A stretch of 64,000 nt of DNA, taken from the NCBI RefSeq assembly GCF_027923765.1, contig NZ_AP026709.1, forward strand, positions 248,001-312,000, written 5' to 3'. Numbering within the stretch: the first letter of the stretch is position 1; each line of letters starts with the position of its first letter. Below the pieces are notes generated by a model that was given only the letters and a program-made list of their open reading frames with translations, had not been told where the DNA came from and did not search any database. The DNA is from Pseudodesulfovibrio nedwellii (GTDB lineage: Bacteria; Desulfobacterota; Desulfovibrionia; Desulfovibrionales; Desulfovibrionaceae). Positions 1 through 8,358 of this stretch are shown piece after piece. Position numbers and translations under genes: made by a program.

Positions 1-993
1 ATTCAATTGCCACCCAAATATTTGGATGCCCCAGCCTTTCATGGTCTGAGTGCCGATGAAATCTATGCTGAACTTCATTCTCATAAGGCAGAAGAGGATC
101 GTCCTTTTTTGTCGGACGGAGAAGGAGAGTCGGATGGCGAAGTGGAATGGGATGGGCTTGAAGGGAAGGCTGGAGATGGCGAAGATTTGGGAGAAGGGTC
201 CGAATCCGGGGCCGGTGAAAGTGACGGCGATGGTTCCATGGAAGAAGGCATGGAAGGTGATGATACCGAAGAGTCAGGGAACGACCAGTCTGGTGATCCC
301 GGAGGGAGTGGTGAAGTTCGTGACGGCGAGCGGGAACTAGAGGGTGGAGCCTCTGACGAATCCGGTACGGATGAATCGTGGGAGCTGGCTCTTGCACAAG
401 CGGCTCAGACTGCGCGGGAGATTGGTGATCTGCCAGGGAATCTCGCACGCCTTGTGGATGATGTGTTGAATCCAAAGCTTGATTGGCAGGAATTGCTTTC
501 GCGGTACATTTGTGACCGTGCTCGGGACGACTATAGTTGGACCCCGCCAAATAAACGTTTTTTATATCTGGATGTGATTCTTCCGTCATTGTCACATCAA
601 AAGCTGCCCGAGGTTGTTTTGGTTTTTGATACTTCGGGTAGTGTGACCGAACCTGAGATGAATCAGTTCGCTGCGGAAGTCTCCGGCATTCTGGAATCCT
701 TCGATACTAATATTCATGTTGTGTATTGCGATGCACAAGTCACGGGATCGGATTTTTTCGGGCGGGTTGATTTGCCATTGAATCTCGCTCCTGAAGGTGG
801 AGGCGGTACGGACTATCGTCCAGCGTTTCAGTGGGTGGAGCAGGAAGGGATCGACCCGGTGTGCTTGGTTTACCTGACAGATTTGGAGTGCATACGTTAC
901 CCCGAGAATGAACCGGAATATCCCGTTTTATGGGCGCAAATCGGCCAAGGGGGCAAGGTTCCTCCTTTTGGCGATATTATTGACATTATTTGA
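1..993 (+). CDS. VWA-like domain protein (DUF2201 / COG3864 type), 5' partial
   Basis: The reading frame is open from the first base, so the gene starts upstream; a TTG at 7 is only an internal candidate start. Residues about 25-125 are a low-complexity acidic stretch rich in Glu, Gly, Asp and Ser. Then comes a conserved block with LNPKLDWQELLSRYI and a C-terminal von Willebrand A-like domain beginning VVLVFDTSGSV, a MIDAS-type DxSGS motif. This order (putative metallopeptidase region, acidic linker, VWA) is typical of the DUF2201/COG3864 family, usually encoded beside a MoxR-type AAA ATPase, which would lie left of the window. The role is not established; a chaperone-like or metal-insertion function together with MoxR is inferred from the family only. 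Confidence 0.85.
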   Translation: MQLPPKYLDAPAFHGLSADEIYAELHSHKAEEDRPFLSDGEGESDGEVEWDGLEGKAGDGEDLGEGSESGAGESDGDGSMEEGMEGDDTEESGNDQSGDPGGSGEVRDGERELEGGASDESGTDESWELALAQAAQTAREIGDLPGNLARLVDDVLNPKLDWQELLSRYICDRARDDYSWTPPNKRFLYLDVILPSLSHQKLPEVVLVFDTSGSVTEPEMNQFAAEVSGILESFDTNIHVVYCDAQVTGSDFFGRVDLPLNLAPEGGGGTDYRPAFQWVEQEGIDPVCLVYLTDLECIRYPENEPEYPVLWAQIGQGGKVPPFGDIIDII

Positions 994-1008
994 TGATAAG
1001 GAGGCAAG

Positions 1009-1470
1009 ATGAAGATTGAATGGACTGTGCAAAAAAAAAGGGGCAACCATCGCCCTGTACTGAAGTATTCTATCGAATTGGAATCGTTTGAAGTGGATTT
1101 GGCCGTTCCTCATGTGGTCGTAGACGCTGCCATTGCCCGGCCACCTTCTTCTTGGCGTTCGTTTTGTTACCCAGGTGAAGATGAACGAGGTAATGGGACA
1201 CTTGAATGGTATCGGCTTATGACCCCATCGCATAAAATGGGAAGAATCTCAGAATCCCTGACGCTGCCTTGGCGTGGGCAATCAAATGATTTTGTTGATG
1301 TAAAGGCCGCTTTTGAACGTCTTCGACATAGTTTTGAAACGATGTTGAAGAATGCTTATGAAAGTGCTCCTTTGCAGATTGTTGAAAATTTGGATTTGTC
1401 CGAAGGAACGCGTAAGCATATTGCCAGTGGTGTCGCATCTGCGAGAATATTGTCAGCAGTAGGATTTTAG
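1009..1470 (+). CDS. Hypothetical protein following the VWA gene
   Basis: A 153-residue protein I do not recognise. It starts 15 bases after the VWA gene with an AAGGAGG ribosome site at 999-1005, so the two are probably one operon. It has no signal peptide or membrane segment. The middle is rich in aromatic and Arg residues (for example WRSFCYPGEDERG) and the C-terminal half is predicted helical. The stop overlaps the end of the convergent ABC ATPase gene by 4 bases, so no terminator separates the two converging transcripts. Confidence 0.7.
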   Translation: MKIEWTVQKKRGNHRPVLKYSIELESFEVDLAVPHVVVDAAIARPPSSWRSFCYPGEDERGNGTLEWYRLMTPSHKMGRISESLTLPWRGQSNDFVDVKAAFERLRHSFETMLKNAYESAPLQIVENLDLSEGTRKHIASGVASARILSAVGF

Positions 1471-2114
1471 TTTTGCATTGTGGCTGAAAGGAGTGGGCCT
1501 ACGGATGTGGTGGCCCTATTGAGACAATGGGTGATTGGGGCTGTCGTGATTTGAATAGTACGGCAGTTGAACGTTTCGAGTTGGCGGGTTTGGTGGCTGA
1601 CAAGCAATATGGCACTGCCGTTGGCTCGTTGATTCTCAATGAGGTGTGCGACTTTTTCTTGCCATTCTTCATCCAGAAAGGCGAATGGTTCATCAAGTAA
1701 AAGGATGAGTGGATTGATGGCAAAGGCTCGGGCCAGGCTAAGACGCCGCCGCATGCCTCCACTCATTTTCGGAGGTTTCATGTCTGGTGACAGTTCAAAG
1801 AATTTCAACCATTGTTCGGCAACGTCCCGAGTGTTTGACATGCGAGAATGCAAAACAAGTTCTATATTGCTTTGCGCCGTAAGCCAGGGGATCAATATGT
1901 CATCCTGAAATGCACATCCAATAGTTTTGCTTCCATGGTGAATTGCTCCTGAATCTGGTGTTGTCAATTTGGCACCGATTTCGAGCAGGGTTGTTTTGCC
2001 TATACCAGAGGGGCCACATAGGCAGGTTGCCTCTCCTGTGCCGATCGTTAGAGAAAAGTTGCGAATGATGGGTGTGCCGCCTATCTCTTTGGATACGTTT
2101 TTGAATTGTATCAT
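1467..2114 (-). CDS. ABC transporter ATP-binding protein (taurine/nitrate/SsuB-like)
   Basis: A 215-residue ATPase, starting at the ATG that overlaps the permease stop (ATGA, 2111-2114); the longer frame upstream is an extension into the permease gene. Walker A is GPSGIGKTTLL, the Q-loop lies in GCAFQDD, the signature is MSGGMRRRLSLARA, Walker B is LILLLDEPFAFLD and the H-loop is VSHQ. It powers import by the adjacent permease and periplasmic binding protein, acting at the inner-membrane cytosolic face. It is the last gene of the seven-gene minus-strand operon. The family serves sulfonates, nitrate, thiamine precursors and similar small molecules; the substrate here is unknown and the context points to a metal complex. 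Confidence 0.92.
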   Translation of the reverse strand: MIQFKNVSKEIGGTPIIRNFSLTIGTGEATCLCGPSGIGKTTLLEIGAKLTTPDSGAIHHGSKTIGCAFQDDILIPWLTAQSNIELVLHSRMSNTRDVAEQWLKFFELSPDMKPPKMSGGMRRRLSLARAFAINPLILLLDEPFAFLDEEWQEKVAHLIENQRANGSAILLVSHQTRQLETFNCRTIQITTAPITHCLNRATTSVGPLLSATMQN

Positions 2115-2866
2115 GCTTTTTCTCGAATTTTGCCGGTGAATGTTTCTGCGGATGCTCGCAAGGGGGCGATGATCGCCAATTCCAGTGTGACGCCAAGGAT
2201 AATGACAATGCAGGCCCATGCAAAGAGTCGTGGTATTTCGAGCATGCGGTAAGACCAGAATATTTGTGCGCCTATTCCTGTGGATGAACCAAGAAATTCA
2301 GCAACCGCCGTTACTTTCCAACTGGCTGCAGCCGCATAGGATATGCTGGCCAGAAGGTATGGGGCCAGGCCTGGAAGAAGTATTTTTATCAATACGTGAA
2401 AGCGTGAGATTCGATAAAGTCTGGCCATGTCGAACAGGCGTCTGTCAATGGTAAGACATCCTTGGGCAACATTGGCAAAGAGTGGTGGAAAGACTGTTGC
2501 GAAAACAACGGCCACGGGAACTGTCGAGCCTGTGCCGACCCAGACCATAAGCAATGTGATCCATACTATGGGCGGGCAGGACTGAAGGCCCGCCACCAGA
2601 GGATTTATCAGTCGCATGACCATGGGGTTGCTGCCAGCAGCAACACCGAGGATCAACGCGCAAACAAAGGCTGCTGTTAATCCGGCTACCCCTCGAGCCA
2701 CAGTGATGGCGAGAGTAAGCCATGTCTGGGGTTTTAGACCCATGTGCGCCAATTCCGTGCCGACCTGCATGGGAGACGGCAGGAGGAGGTTGCCGAAAAA
2801 CATGGAGCAGAGCCACCAGCTAGTGACGGCGATGATCAGTGACGCCAGAAGAGGAAGTCCTCTCAC
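2111..2866 (-). CDS. ABC transporter permease (SsuC/TauC-like, BPD_transp_1)
   Basis: A 251-residue inner-membrane permease with about six hydrophobic segments, the first at residues 5-28. The EAA-type coupling loop is recognisable near residues 150-170 (ARLYRISRFHVLIKILLPG), the surface that contacts the ATPase. Its ends overlap the binding-protein gene upstream by 4 bases and the ATPase gene downstream by 4 bases, showing translational coupling. It carries the substrate delivered by the upstream binding protein across the inner membrane. The substrate cannot be read from sequence. Confidence 0.92.
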   Translation of the reverse strand: MRGLPLLASLIIAVTSWWLCSMFFGNLLLPSPMQVGTELAHMGLKPQTWLTLAITVARGVAGLTAAFVCALILGVAAGSNPMVMRLINPLVAGLQSCPPIVWITLLMVWVGTGSTVPVAVVFATVFPPLFANVAQGCLTIDRRLFDMARLYRISRFHVLIKILLPGLAPYLLASISYAAAASWKVTAVAEFLGSSTGIGAQIFWSYRMLEIPRLFAWACIVIILGVTLELAIIAPLRASAETFTGKIREKA

Positions 2867-3855
2867 GATGCACCTCCGAAAAATGCCTCGGGAAGGCTGA
2901 TGTCTTTGGCGGTCATTTTTTTGTCCGAGAAGACAATATTCAAGTAGTCGAGAATGAGGGCTTTTGATTCTCTGGCCGAACGAACTTGAATGATGTCGCG
3001 TTCAAGGGATGATAAAATCATTTGTCGGGGAATGAATTTCTCGAATTCCTTTGGAAGCGTATCCAGTCCGGTTGCGGGATTCTTTTTGAGACTGGTTTCC
3101 TGATGTTTCAGGGCCTTTTCAATCTGTTCTGCAAGCATGGGATGCTGTTTCAGGGTCTCGGTATTTACGGCGACACCAGCGATCGGAAGCATTGCGGGCT
3201 TGCCGGTGAGCAAGCCGTATTCTTCTTCAATGCTTGCCACAATGTGCAGGTGGGGAGCCTTTTTTAAAAGGACAGTGACCAACGGCTCTGGCAGGATCAA
3301 TAAGTCAACTTTTTTTTGCATTGCCATGAGCGAGAGTTGTTTCGGCTCATATGGGGCATAAGAAAAGCTGGGTAGGCCATACCCTTCCAGCGCACGCATG
3401 ATTGCCACGCCTGGTGAATGTGGCGGGGCTGATGCTATTTCACTTCTTTTGGAAAGTTGGGAGATGTCTTTGAAAGAACGAATATCCTCGCGACTGGAGA
3501 GAAGATAAAATTTCTTCCATCCTGTGACGCTAACCAGTCGGATTGGTGCGCCTCGCATCGCTGCCTGGGCAAAACCGTCGATATGTCCAACCCAGATGTC
3601 TCCTTTGCCGGACAGGAGTAAGCCGCGTAGGTCATCAAGATTCTTCCAATAATGTATCTCTGGTGTAAAATTGAGTTTTCCTTCTGCCAAAGCTTTCCAA
3701 AGGGGCATTTGTGGTGTGGTGGCCTGTCCTGTGGTGTAGACGGAAAGGACCGTCCGCCCCGGTGTGGGGGCGGACGGAGTGTCGTTCAGGGTCAGATGCA
3801 GGCCGCCCCAGACCGCCAGTACGATAAGTGCGGTCAAGGCGAGTATCTTTTGCAA
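2863..3855 (-). CDS. Periplasmic substrate-binding protein (NMT1/SsuA-like)
   Basis: 330 residues. An N-terminal hydrophobic segment (about residues 4-22, ALTALIVLAVWGGLHLTL) serves as signal peptide or membrane anchor. The mature part has the two-lobe type II binding-protein pattern: an early VLSVYTTGQATTPQMPLWKA, then KGDIWVGHIDGFAQAAMRGAP, and a second lobe with VDLLILPEPLVTVLL. This NMT1/SsuA-like family normally binds organic anions or thiamine precursors. Here it sits directly between a TonB-dependent receptor and its own permease/ATPase, so it probably receives what the receptor imports. A start 9 bases after the receptor stop supports one transcript. Confidence 0.88.
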   Translation of the reverse strand: MQKILALTALIVLAVWGGLHLTLNDTPSAPTPGRTVLSVYTTGQATTPQMPLWKALAEGKLNFTPEIHYWKNLDDLRGLLLSGKGDIWVGHIDGFAQAAMRGAPIRLVSVTGWKKFYLLSSREDIRSFKDISQLSKRSEIASAPPHSPGVAIMRALEGYGLPSFSYAPYEPKQLSLMAMQKKVDLLILPEPLVTVLLKKAPHLHIVASIEEEYGLLTGKPAMLPIAGVAVNTETLKQHPMLAEQIEKALKHQETSLKKNPATGLDTLPKEFEKFIPRQMILSSLERDIIQVRSARESKALILDYLNIVFSDKKMTAKDISLPEAFFGGAS

Positions 3856-3864
3856 CAGGGCCTC

Positions 3865-5862
3865 CTAGAATGCGATTTGGTAGTTGATTGCGGCACTGAT
3901 GCCAGGTTCAAGAAGTTCAACCCCACGTGAGTTGGCAAGGTAGTTCTGATATTTTTTGTCGAAGATATTGTTCACCGAAAGTGAAACGCTGTTGTCGATT
4001 TTACCCATCGTAAAATCGTAGCCGGCGGCGGTGTTGCACGTTATCCAACCGTCAGAGCGTTCGGTCCCATGGGGAACTTCACTTTGACGAAGCGCCCATG
4101 GTGTTTCCAGGCGAGCCCAGAATCCATTCCCCATGGTATACCGGATACCACCGAGACCATTGATGGGGGCTACGCTTCGCAAAGCTTCTTTGTTTTCAAG
4201 GTCACGCCCGTTGGCAAAGGCTATGTTGCCGTAGAGATCCCAGTGTTCGGCAAATCGCCAGTTTGCATCCATTTCGAGTCCGTATATGCGAGCTTTTCCC
4301 ACATTTTCCATTTCATACAATGCGGCCGTTTTCTGTTTTTCTTCAATGTAGTTGTTTATATAATTTATGTATGCTGCCCCTGTGACACTCAAAGTGTTTG
4401 TTGTGTAATGTAGTCCATACTCAAAGTAGTATGAAGTCTCGGGATCCAGATTTGGGTTGCCGCGTGAAATGATGCCGGGGGCAAGATTGATGTTTTTGAA
4501 GCGCTCAAGAATGTCTGCGGCTCGATAACTGCTGGCAACTATGACAGTGTGAGACCAGTTTTTGGCAGGCGTCCATGTCAATCCTGTGTGGATGTTCCAG
4601 CCGAGGTCCTCTTCAGTTCCCTTGTCATAAATGGCATTGGCCTTGTTGGACACTTCAATGCGATCTAATCGTGCACCCAGATTGAGAGTGAAGGCCTCGT
4701 TAAGTTTCCAATCATCTTCGGCAAAAATGCCCATGGATAACATGGTCGATGTTGGCGTGGGTTTATCCTTTATGACTGGTCCAGCGACCAGATGTTTTGC
4801 CCGTTTCGAGACCATGTGCCAATTCCAGGCATCAAGACCGGTAACAATATTATGATTGCCTATTCCGAATTCTCCCTGAATTTTTCCACCAAATGTTTCG
4901 TGGTCAGCCATGGGGGAGACGTAGGCGATAGGTGGTGCCGGTTTGTCGATCCGAACTCTGCGGTCATTTTTTGTGTAATAGAGGTTGAACAGCACTTCCT
5001 GCACCACATCTGATTTTGGTGTGAACACTGTGTCCAGACTGACGAGACTGTTTTTTGAACGGGGATAGGTAATGGCTGCGTTCTGGGGCATGGTGGCAGA
5101 ACCACCTGGGATACCTATGTTGTTGGCCTCAATGTTCATGGCTTGGAATCGAGTGGTGAGGAGGTCTGACCATTTTTTCTCGCCCGCGAGTCGCAGGTAA
5201 ACATCTTCGTATTGACTGTTTGAGATTCGGGTGCCGTCACCTCCATAAAAGCTCTCGTGGTCGCGAATGCCCATGGAAGCTTGAATCCACAAGTCTTTCA
5301 GACTAAGGACAGCACGGCCGTATCCATCAGGTCCTTGAGGGTTGGTTGACCAGTTGAGGATGGCTTCACCTGACACGTCGCTTTCTGAAGTGAATTTTCC
5401 TTTTTTGGTGATGACATTGATGACACCGCCAGTGGACCCGGAACCATACAGTGAGCTGACGGGGCCTTTGAGGACTTCCACTCGTTCGACATCCATGGGG
5501 TTGATGAAGCCGAGACGGGCATTGATTTCCGTGGCCGTGTTAATTCTCATTCCATCAATGAGGACCACAACTGAGGAGCCCGTCAAGCCGCGAATGCTGA
5601 CGTCCTGGCCCCAAGGAGAATCTCCGGTTTTCGTCAGGCCGGAAATGCGGGAAATCGAGTCTGCGATACTTGCTGTGGGGGCAAGGATGATTTCTTCTTT
5701 TTCCACAACTCCTGTGCCGCCGGGAGTTTGTGATTGCAATCTGTCGGAACCTCGCGCCGAGACAATAACTTTGTCCAGCGTGACCTCTTCGGCGTGAGCC
5801 ATCGAGGCAATGCCCGCGACGAGAAGCAGGGTGAAGATGAGCGTGCCAAAATGTCGTTTCAT
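3865..5862 (-). CDS. TonB-dependent outer-membrane receptor
   Basis: 665 residues with a clear signal peptide (first about 24, ending MAHA-EE). Near the mature N-terminus is a TonB-box-like VTLDKVIVSA. The plug domain follows (SIRGLTGSSVVVLIDGMRI and VERVEVLKGPVSSLYG), then a beta-barrel of about 500 residues ending with an aromatic strand (INYQIAF). Length and domain order fit FepA/CirA-type siderophore and metal-complex receptors. The ribosome site is AAGGAA 11 bases upstream. It is the fourth gene of the minus operon. It depends on a TonB-ExbBD complex, which is encoded about 6 kb away at 11.7-16.7 kb. The ligand is unknown. Confidence 0.95.
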   Translation of the reverse strand: MKRHFGTLIFTLLLVAGIASMAHAEEVTLDKVIVSARGSDRLQSQTPGGTGVVEKEEIILAPTASIADSISRISGLTKTGDSPWGQDVSIRGLTGSSVVVLIDGMRINTATEINARLGFINPMDVERVEVLKGPVSSLYGSGSTGGVINVITKKGKFTSESDVSGEAILNWSTNPQGPDGYGRAVLSLKDLWIQASMGIRDHESFYGGDGTRISNSQYEDVYLRLAGEKKWSDLLTTRFQAMNIEANNIGIPGGSATMPQNAAITYPRSKNSLVSLDTVFTPKSDVVQEVLFNLYYTKNDRRVRIDKPAPPIAYVSPMADHETFGGKIQGEFGIGNHNIVTGLDAWNWHMVSKRAKHLVAGPVIKDKPTPTSTMLSMGIFAEDDWKLNEAFTLNLGARLDRIEVSNKANAIYDKGTEEDLGWNIHTGLTWTPAKNWSHTVIVASSYRAADILERFKNINLAPGIISRGNPNLDPETSYYFEYGLHYTTNTLSVTGAAYINYINNYIEEKQKTAALYEMENVGKARIYGLEMDANWRFAEHWDLYGNIAFANGRDLENKEALRSVAPINGLGGIRYTMGNGFWARLETPWALRQSEVPHGTERSDGWITCNTAAGYDFTMGKIDNSVSLSVNNIFDKKYQNYLANSRGVELLEPGISAAINYQIAF

Positions 5863-5883
5863 GTGAGTAAATTCCTTTATGGG

Positions 5884-6759
5884 CTAGGCGGCTTGCGGTG
5901 CGCCGAGTGATATGAGTGCATCCCATCCGGGCCATTGTAGTCGGCCGTCATTTTCCGCCATTTCAGAGAACCAGGGGATACCTTCCACGACCGGAATGAG
6001 TGAACCTGTTTCAGCTAGATATGATTGATATTTATTGGAAAGAAGATAATTGAGGAGCACCATGGCTTCATCCGGGGCATCTGCCCGAACAGTCGCTATC
6101 AGAGGAACGGGCCATGCTCCTGATTTTGGCCATACCATGTGTCCATTGCCGTCACGGTAAGTTTTGCTGAAGGCAGGGATGCTGACCCCCGCAAGAAAGT
6201 CACCGGCATCCACATGTTTGTTGATGTCCAGAGGGGTGTACGTCGTGTTTTTTCCTTCGATGGCTCCGGTCGCTTTGTTGCCGTAGTTCGCAGTCATCAT
6301 TGTATCGAACAGAGCCGGAAGAGGAGTGTCGTGCGGCGGAACGGCAATGGCGTTGCAGATGTCTGGGCGGCATAAATCTTCCCAGTCTTCGATGGGAGGG
6401 GTGACGCCTTTTGCCGCTGCAATTACAAATGGTACAAAGGCTATGACACGAAAGTACTGGGAAGGTTCTGCCATGCCCAATGTCGTGAGTTCCTTGCGCA
6501 TGGGGGGGAGTGATCCTGATAGTTGCGCGAGTTTTCTCTGTTCCTGATGCTGAAGAAGATTATATATGAACTCGGGGTAGGCGCAGAGAGTTACACCGGG
6601 AATGTCGCCGTTCAAACCGAATTGCTTGGAGAAATCTTGCATTTCCTGATGTGTTTGCGGTGGGATAAGCTCCAGAGGGAGATCTAGGCGAGACAGATCT
6701 TGTACGGTTTTTCGGAGAATGTTTGGGGCGATAGCCAGATAGACTGAATTTGGTGTCAT
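5884..6759 (-). CDS. Cytosolic substrate-binding-like protein (no signal peptide)
   Basis: 291 residues resembling type II ABC substrate-binding proteins of the iron/molybdate kind: FVPFVIAAAKGVTPPIEDWEDL, DAGDFLAGVSIPAF and a C-terminal AMVLLNYLLSNKYQSYLAETG stretch typical of the second lobe (motifs shortened). Unlike those proteins it begins directly with a beta strand (MTPNSVYLAIAPNIL) and shows no signal peptide or lipobox, so it should remain in the cytosol. It overlaps the preceding ATPase gene by 4 bases. Possible roles are ligand sensing or holding an imported metal or cofactor for the GTPase/ATPase pair; this is inference. Alternatively an upstream start encoding a signal was lost, but the overlap argues against it. 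Confidence 0.75.
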   Translation of the reverse strand: MTPNSVYLAIAPNILRKTVQDLSRLDLPLELIPPQTHQEMQDFSKQFGLNGDIPGVTLCAYPEFIYNLLQHQEQRKLAQLSGSLPPMRKELTTLGMAEPSQYFRVIAFVPFVIAAAKGVTPPIEDWEDLCRPDICNAIAVPPHDTPLPALFDTMMTANYGNKATGAIEGKNTTYTPLDINKHVDAGDFLAGVSIPAFSKTYRDGNGHMVWPKSGAWPVPLIATVRADAPDEAMVLLNYLLSNKYQSYLAETGSLIPVVEGIPWFSEMAENDGRLQWPGWDALISLGAPQAA

Positions 6760-7514
6760 TGTGCGATCTCCTGTGCGTTCAGTGAATATCCCATGCGAAG
6801 GTCTTCTCTTGCTGCCATGAGAGTGTCGTCCATTTTTTTAAGGTCTTTTGCATACTCTCGTTCTTTATTGTTGGCAGAGAGAAGAGAACTCATCGCCCCG
6901 TTTTGCATGACCAGACGAGTGTCGTTCATGAGAATGAGAACGGGGTCATGTGTCGCTGATATGACGATTTTTTGATGCCCAGCCAGCATTTCAAGAGCTT
7001 TGAATTTGTGGATTCCTGCATTTTCAACTTCATCAATCAGCACGATGGGAGTCGCAGAAAGCATGGCTATGTCGGCAATCATCAATGCGCGAGATTGCCC
7101 GCCACTTAACACTTGAAGCGACATGTCTGGCGTCACAGGTTCACCGCAAAGGCTGTTGGCCATTTCAAGAAGGGGGCCTAAGAGGTGTGCGCCATCACGT
7201 CCTTTGCTTTCCGCATGCAGCAGGATGAATTCTTGAACCGTGGCATCCATGACGAAGTTGGTCTTCTGAGAAAGTGTAGCGACCATCCCTGCCGGGGATT
7301 CATAGAGAGGAACATCATTTATGAGGATGGTCCTGCCGGAGCGGGTATCGTCGAAAGCCGCTTGTTCGATGTCAGAAAGAAGTTCGCTTTTTCCGGACCC
7401 TGTAGGGCCGACCAATGCGAGAGAATCGCCGGGGTATAGGGAAACGTCCTTAATGGCTTCCGGTTGTCCTTGTTTATCGTGTCCAGCCAGTATGGTGACT
7501 TTTTCAATAATCAT
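6756..7514 (-). CDS. Orphan ABC-type ATPase (no cognate permease)
   Basis: 252 residues. Walker A is GPTGSGKSELL (about residues 36-46), the signature is LSGGQSRALMIADI, Walker B is PIVLIDEVENAGI and the switch His lies in SATHD. After Walker B the usual DEPT is replaced by DEVENAG, closer to soluble ABC ATPases than to importers. The C-terminal 50 residues are helical and charged. There is no permease next to it, and its partners by gene overlap are the GTPase (4 bases upstream) and the signal-less binding-like protein (4 bases downstream). It may work in a cytosolic metal-handling or ligand-release complex; that role is inferred. Confidence 0.8.
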   Translation of the reverse strand: MIIEKVTILAGHDKQGQPEAIKDVSLYPGDSLALVGPTGSGKSELLSDIEQAAFDDTRSGRTILINDVPLYESPAGMVATLSQKTNFVMDATVQEFILLHAESKGRDGAHLLGPLLEMANSLCGEPVTPDMSLQVLSGGQSRALMIADIAMLSATPIVLIDEVENAGIHKFKALEMLAGHQKIVISATHDPVLILMNDTRLVMQNGAMSSLLSANNKEREYAKDLKKMDDTLMAAREDLRMGYSLNAQEIAQ

Positions 7515-8212
7515 GCTGCGTTTTCCTCAAGCAAGAGTTTTTCGACGTTACCGGACTGGAATCGACGTCCTATGCGTGTTTCTCCGGTACAATATGAGCA
7601 GATTGAAGCGGGCATGGAATATCTGAGCTTCAACCCCTCAAGTTCATCGGCGTCTGACCATGTGTCGCAAATTCGTTTGAGATGGAGTGCCCCCGTGCCG
7701 GTCAGGCCGTTGACATGAACAACGCGAGCTGCCGGATTCACTTGAGATATCCGGTGAGCGAAAACTTCTTTTTCTGCTTGGGAAACAAGGTCACTTTTGG
7801 TCACGACGACCACGTCCGCCAGTGTCAGAGCGGGACCCATTTTGCGTGGGGCTTCCATACCTCCAAGGTTGTCGATGATGGTGATGGCCGGGATGTCAGT
7901 GACGTGTGGGGCGCAACGATAGCAAAGCCCTGCTGTTTCTATGAAGAGATAATCGGCTTTTTGTGCCTTGCCCCACTTACATGCTTCTTCAAGATTCGAC
8001 ACAAAGTAATGGTCGGGGCAGAGATAGTCTGACAACCCCTGTATGGCAGGGATGCCGAGGCGTTCGCGATATATCTGGTCATCTGTGGTGCTGAGTGTGT
8101 CGAACTTCACTGCTGCCGATTGCTTGCCATCTTTTGCGAGTTGTTTGATGAGGTGCAGGGTTACTACCGTCTTTCCGGCGCTGGGCGTTCCTGCAATCGT
8201 AATAAGTTTCAC
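7511..8212 (-). CDS. UreG/HypB/CobW-class GTPase, putative metallochaperone
   Basis: 233 residues, first gene of the minus operon, with a GTG start preceded by AAAGGA. The P-loop is GTPSAGKT (residues 8-15). ETAGLCYRC (92-100) corresponds to the HypB ENVGNLVC region and supplies a CxxC; TKSD (138-141) is the base-specificity motif. A second CxxC lies at 205-208 (SICSYCTGETRIG). SIMIBI-class GTPases of this group load nickel or other metals into enzymes or move cofactors. Two Cys pairs suggest metal binding. Its presence in a TonB/ABC import operon is unusual. A Fur-like palindrome lies just upstream. Confidence 0.82.
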   Translation of the reverse strand: MKLITIAGTPSAGKTVVTLHLIKQLAKDGKQSAAVKFDTLSTTDDQIYRERLGIPAIQGLSDYLCPDHYFVSNLEEACKWGKAQKADYLFIETAGLCYRCAPHVTDIPAITIIDNLGGMEAPRKMGPALTLADVVVVTKSDLVSQAEKEVFAHRISQVNPAARVVHVNGLTGTGALHLKRICDTWSDADELEGLKLRYSMPASICSYCTGETRIGRRFQSGNVEKLLLEENAA

Positions 8213-8228
8213 GGGATAGTCCTTTTAT

Positions 8229-8247
8229 GATAATGAGTTTCTTTATC
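8229..8247 (-). promoter_or_regulatory. Fur-box-like palindrome before the uptake operon
   Basis: GATAATGAGTTTCTTTATC matches the classical Fur consensus at about 15 of 19 positions by eye. It lies 17 bases upstream of the GTP-binding protein start, where a repressor would block transcription of the whole seven-gene operon. Iron-dependent repression is inferred. Confidence 0.5.
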
Positions 8248-8260
8248 AGTCACTGGCTTT

Positions 8261-8285
8261 AAAAAAGCCCGACAACACGTCGGAC
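8261..8285 (-). terminator. Rho-independent terminator of the AraC-family gene
   Basis: Stem CCGAC/GTCGG (8269-8273 with 8279-8283) and loop AACAC are followed, reading leftward, by a run of six T (A at 8261-8266). It lies about 75 bases past the AraC gene stop and separates it from the downstream operon. Confidence 0.7.
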
Positions 8286-8358
8286 ACTGTTTGATTAGCT
8301 GTGTGGAGTGAAAAGGACCACCCGGAGACGGTCTAAAATAACCCGAAACAGGTGAAGT

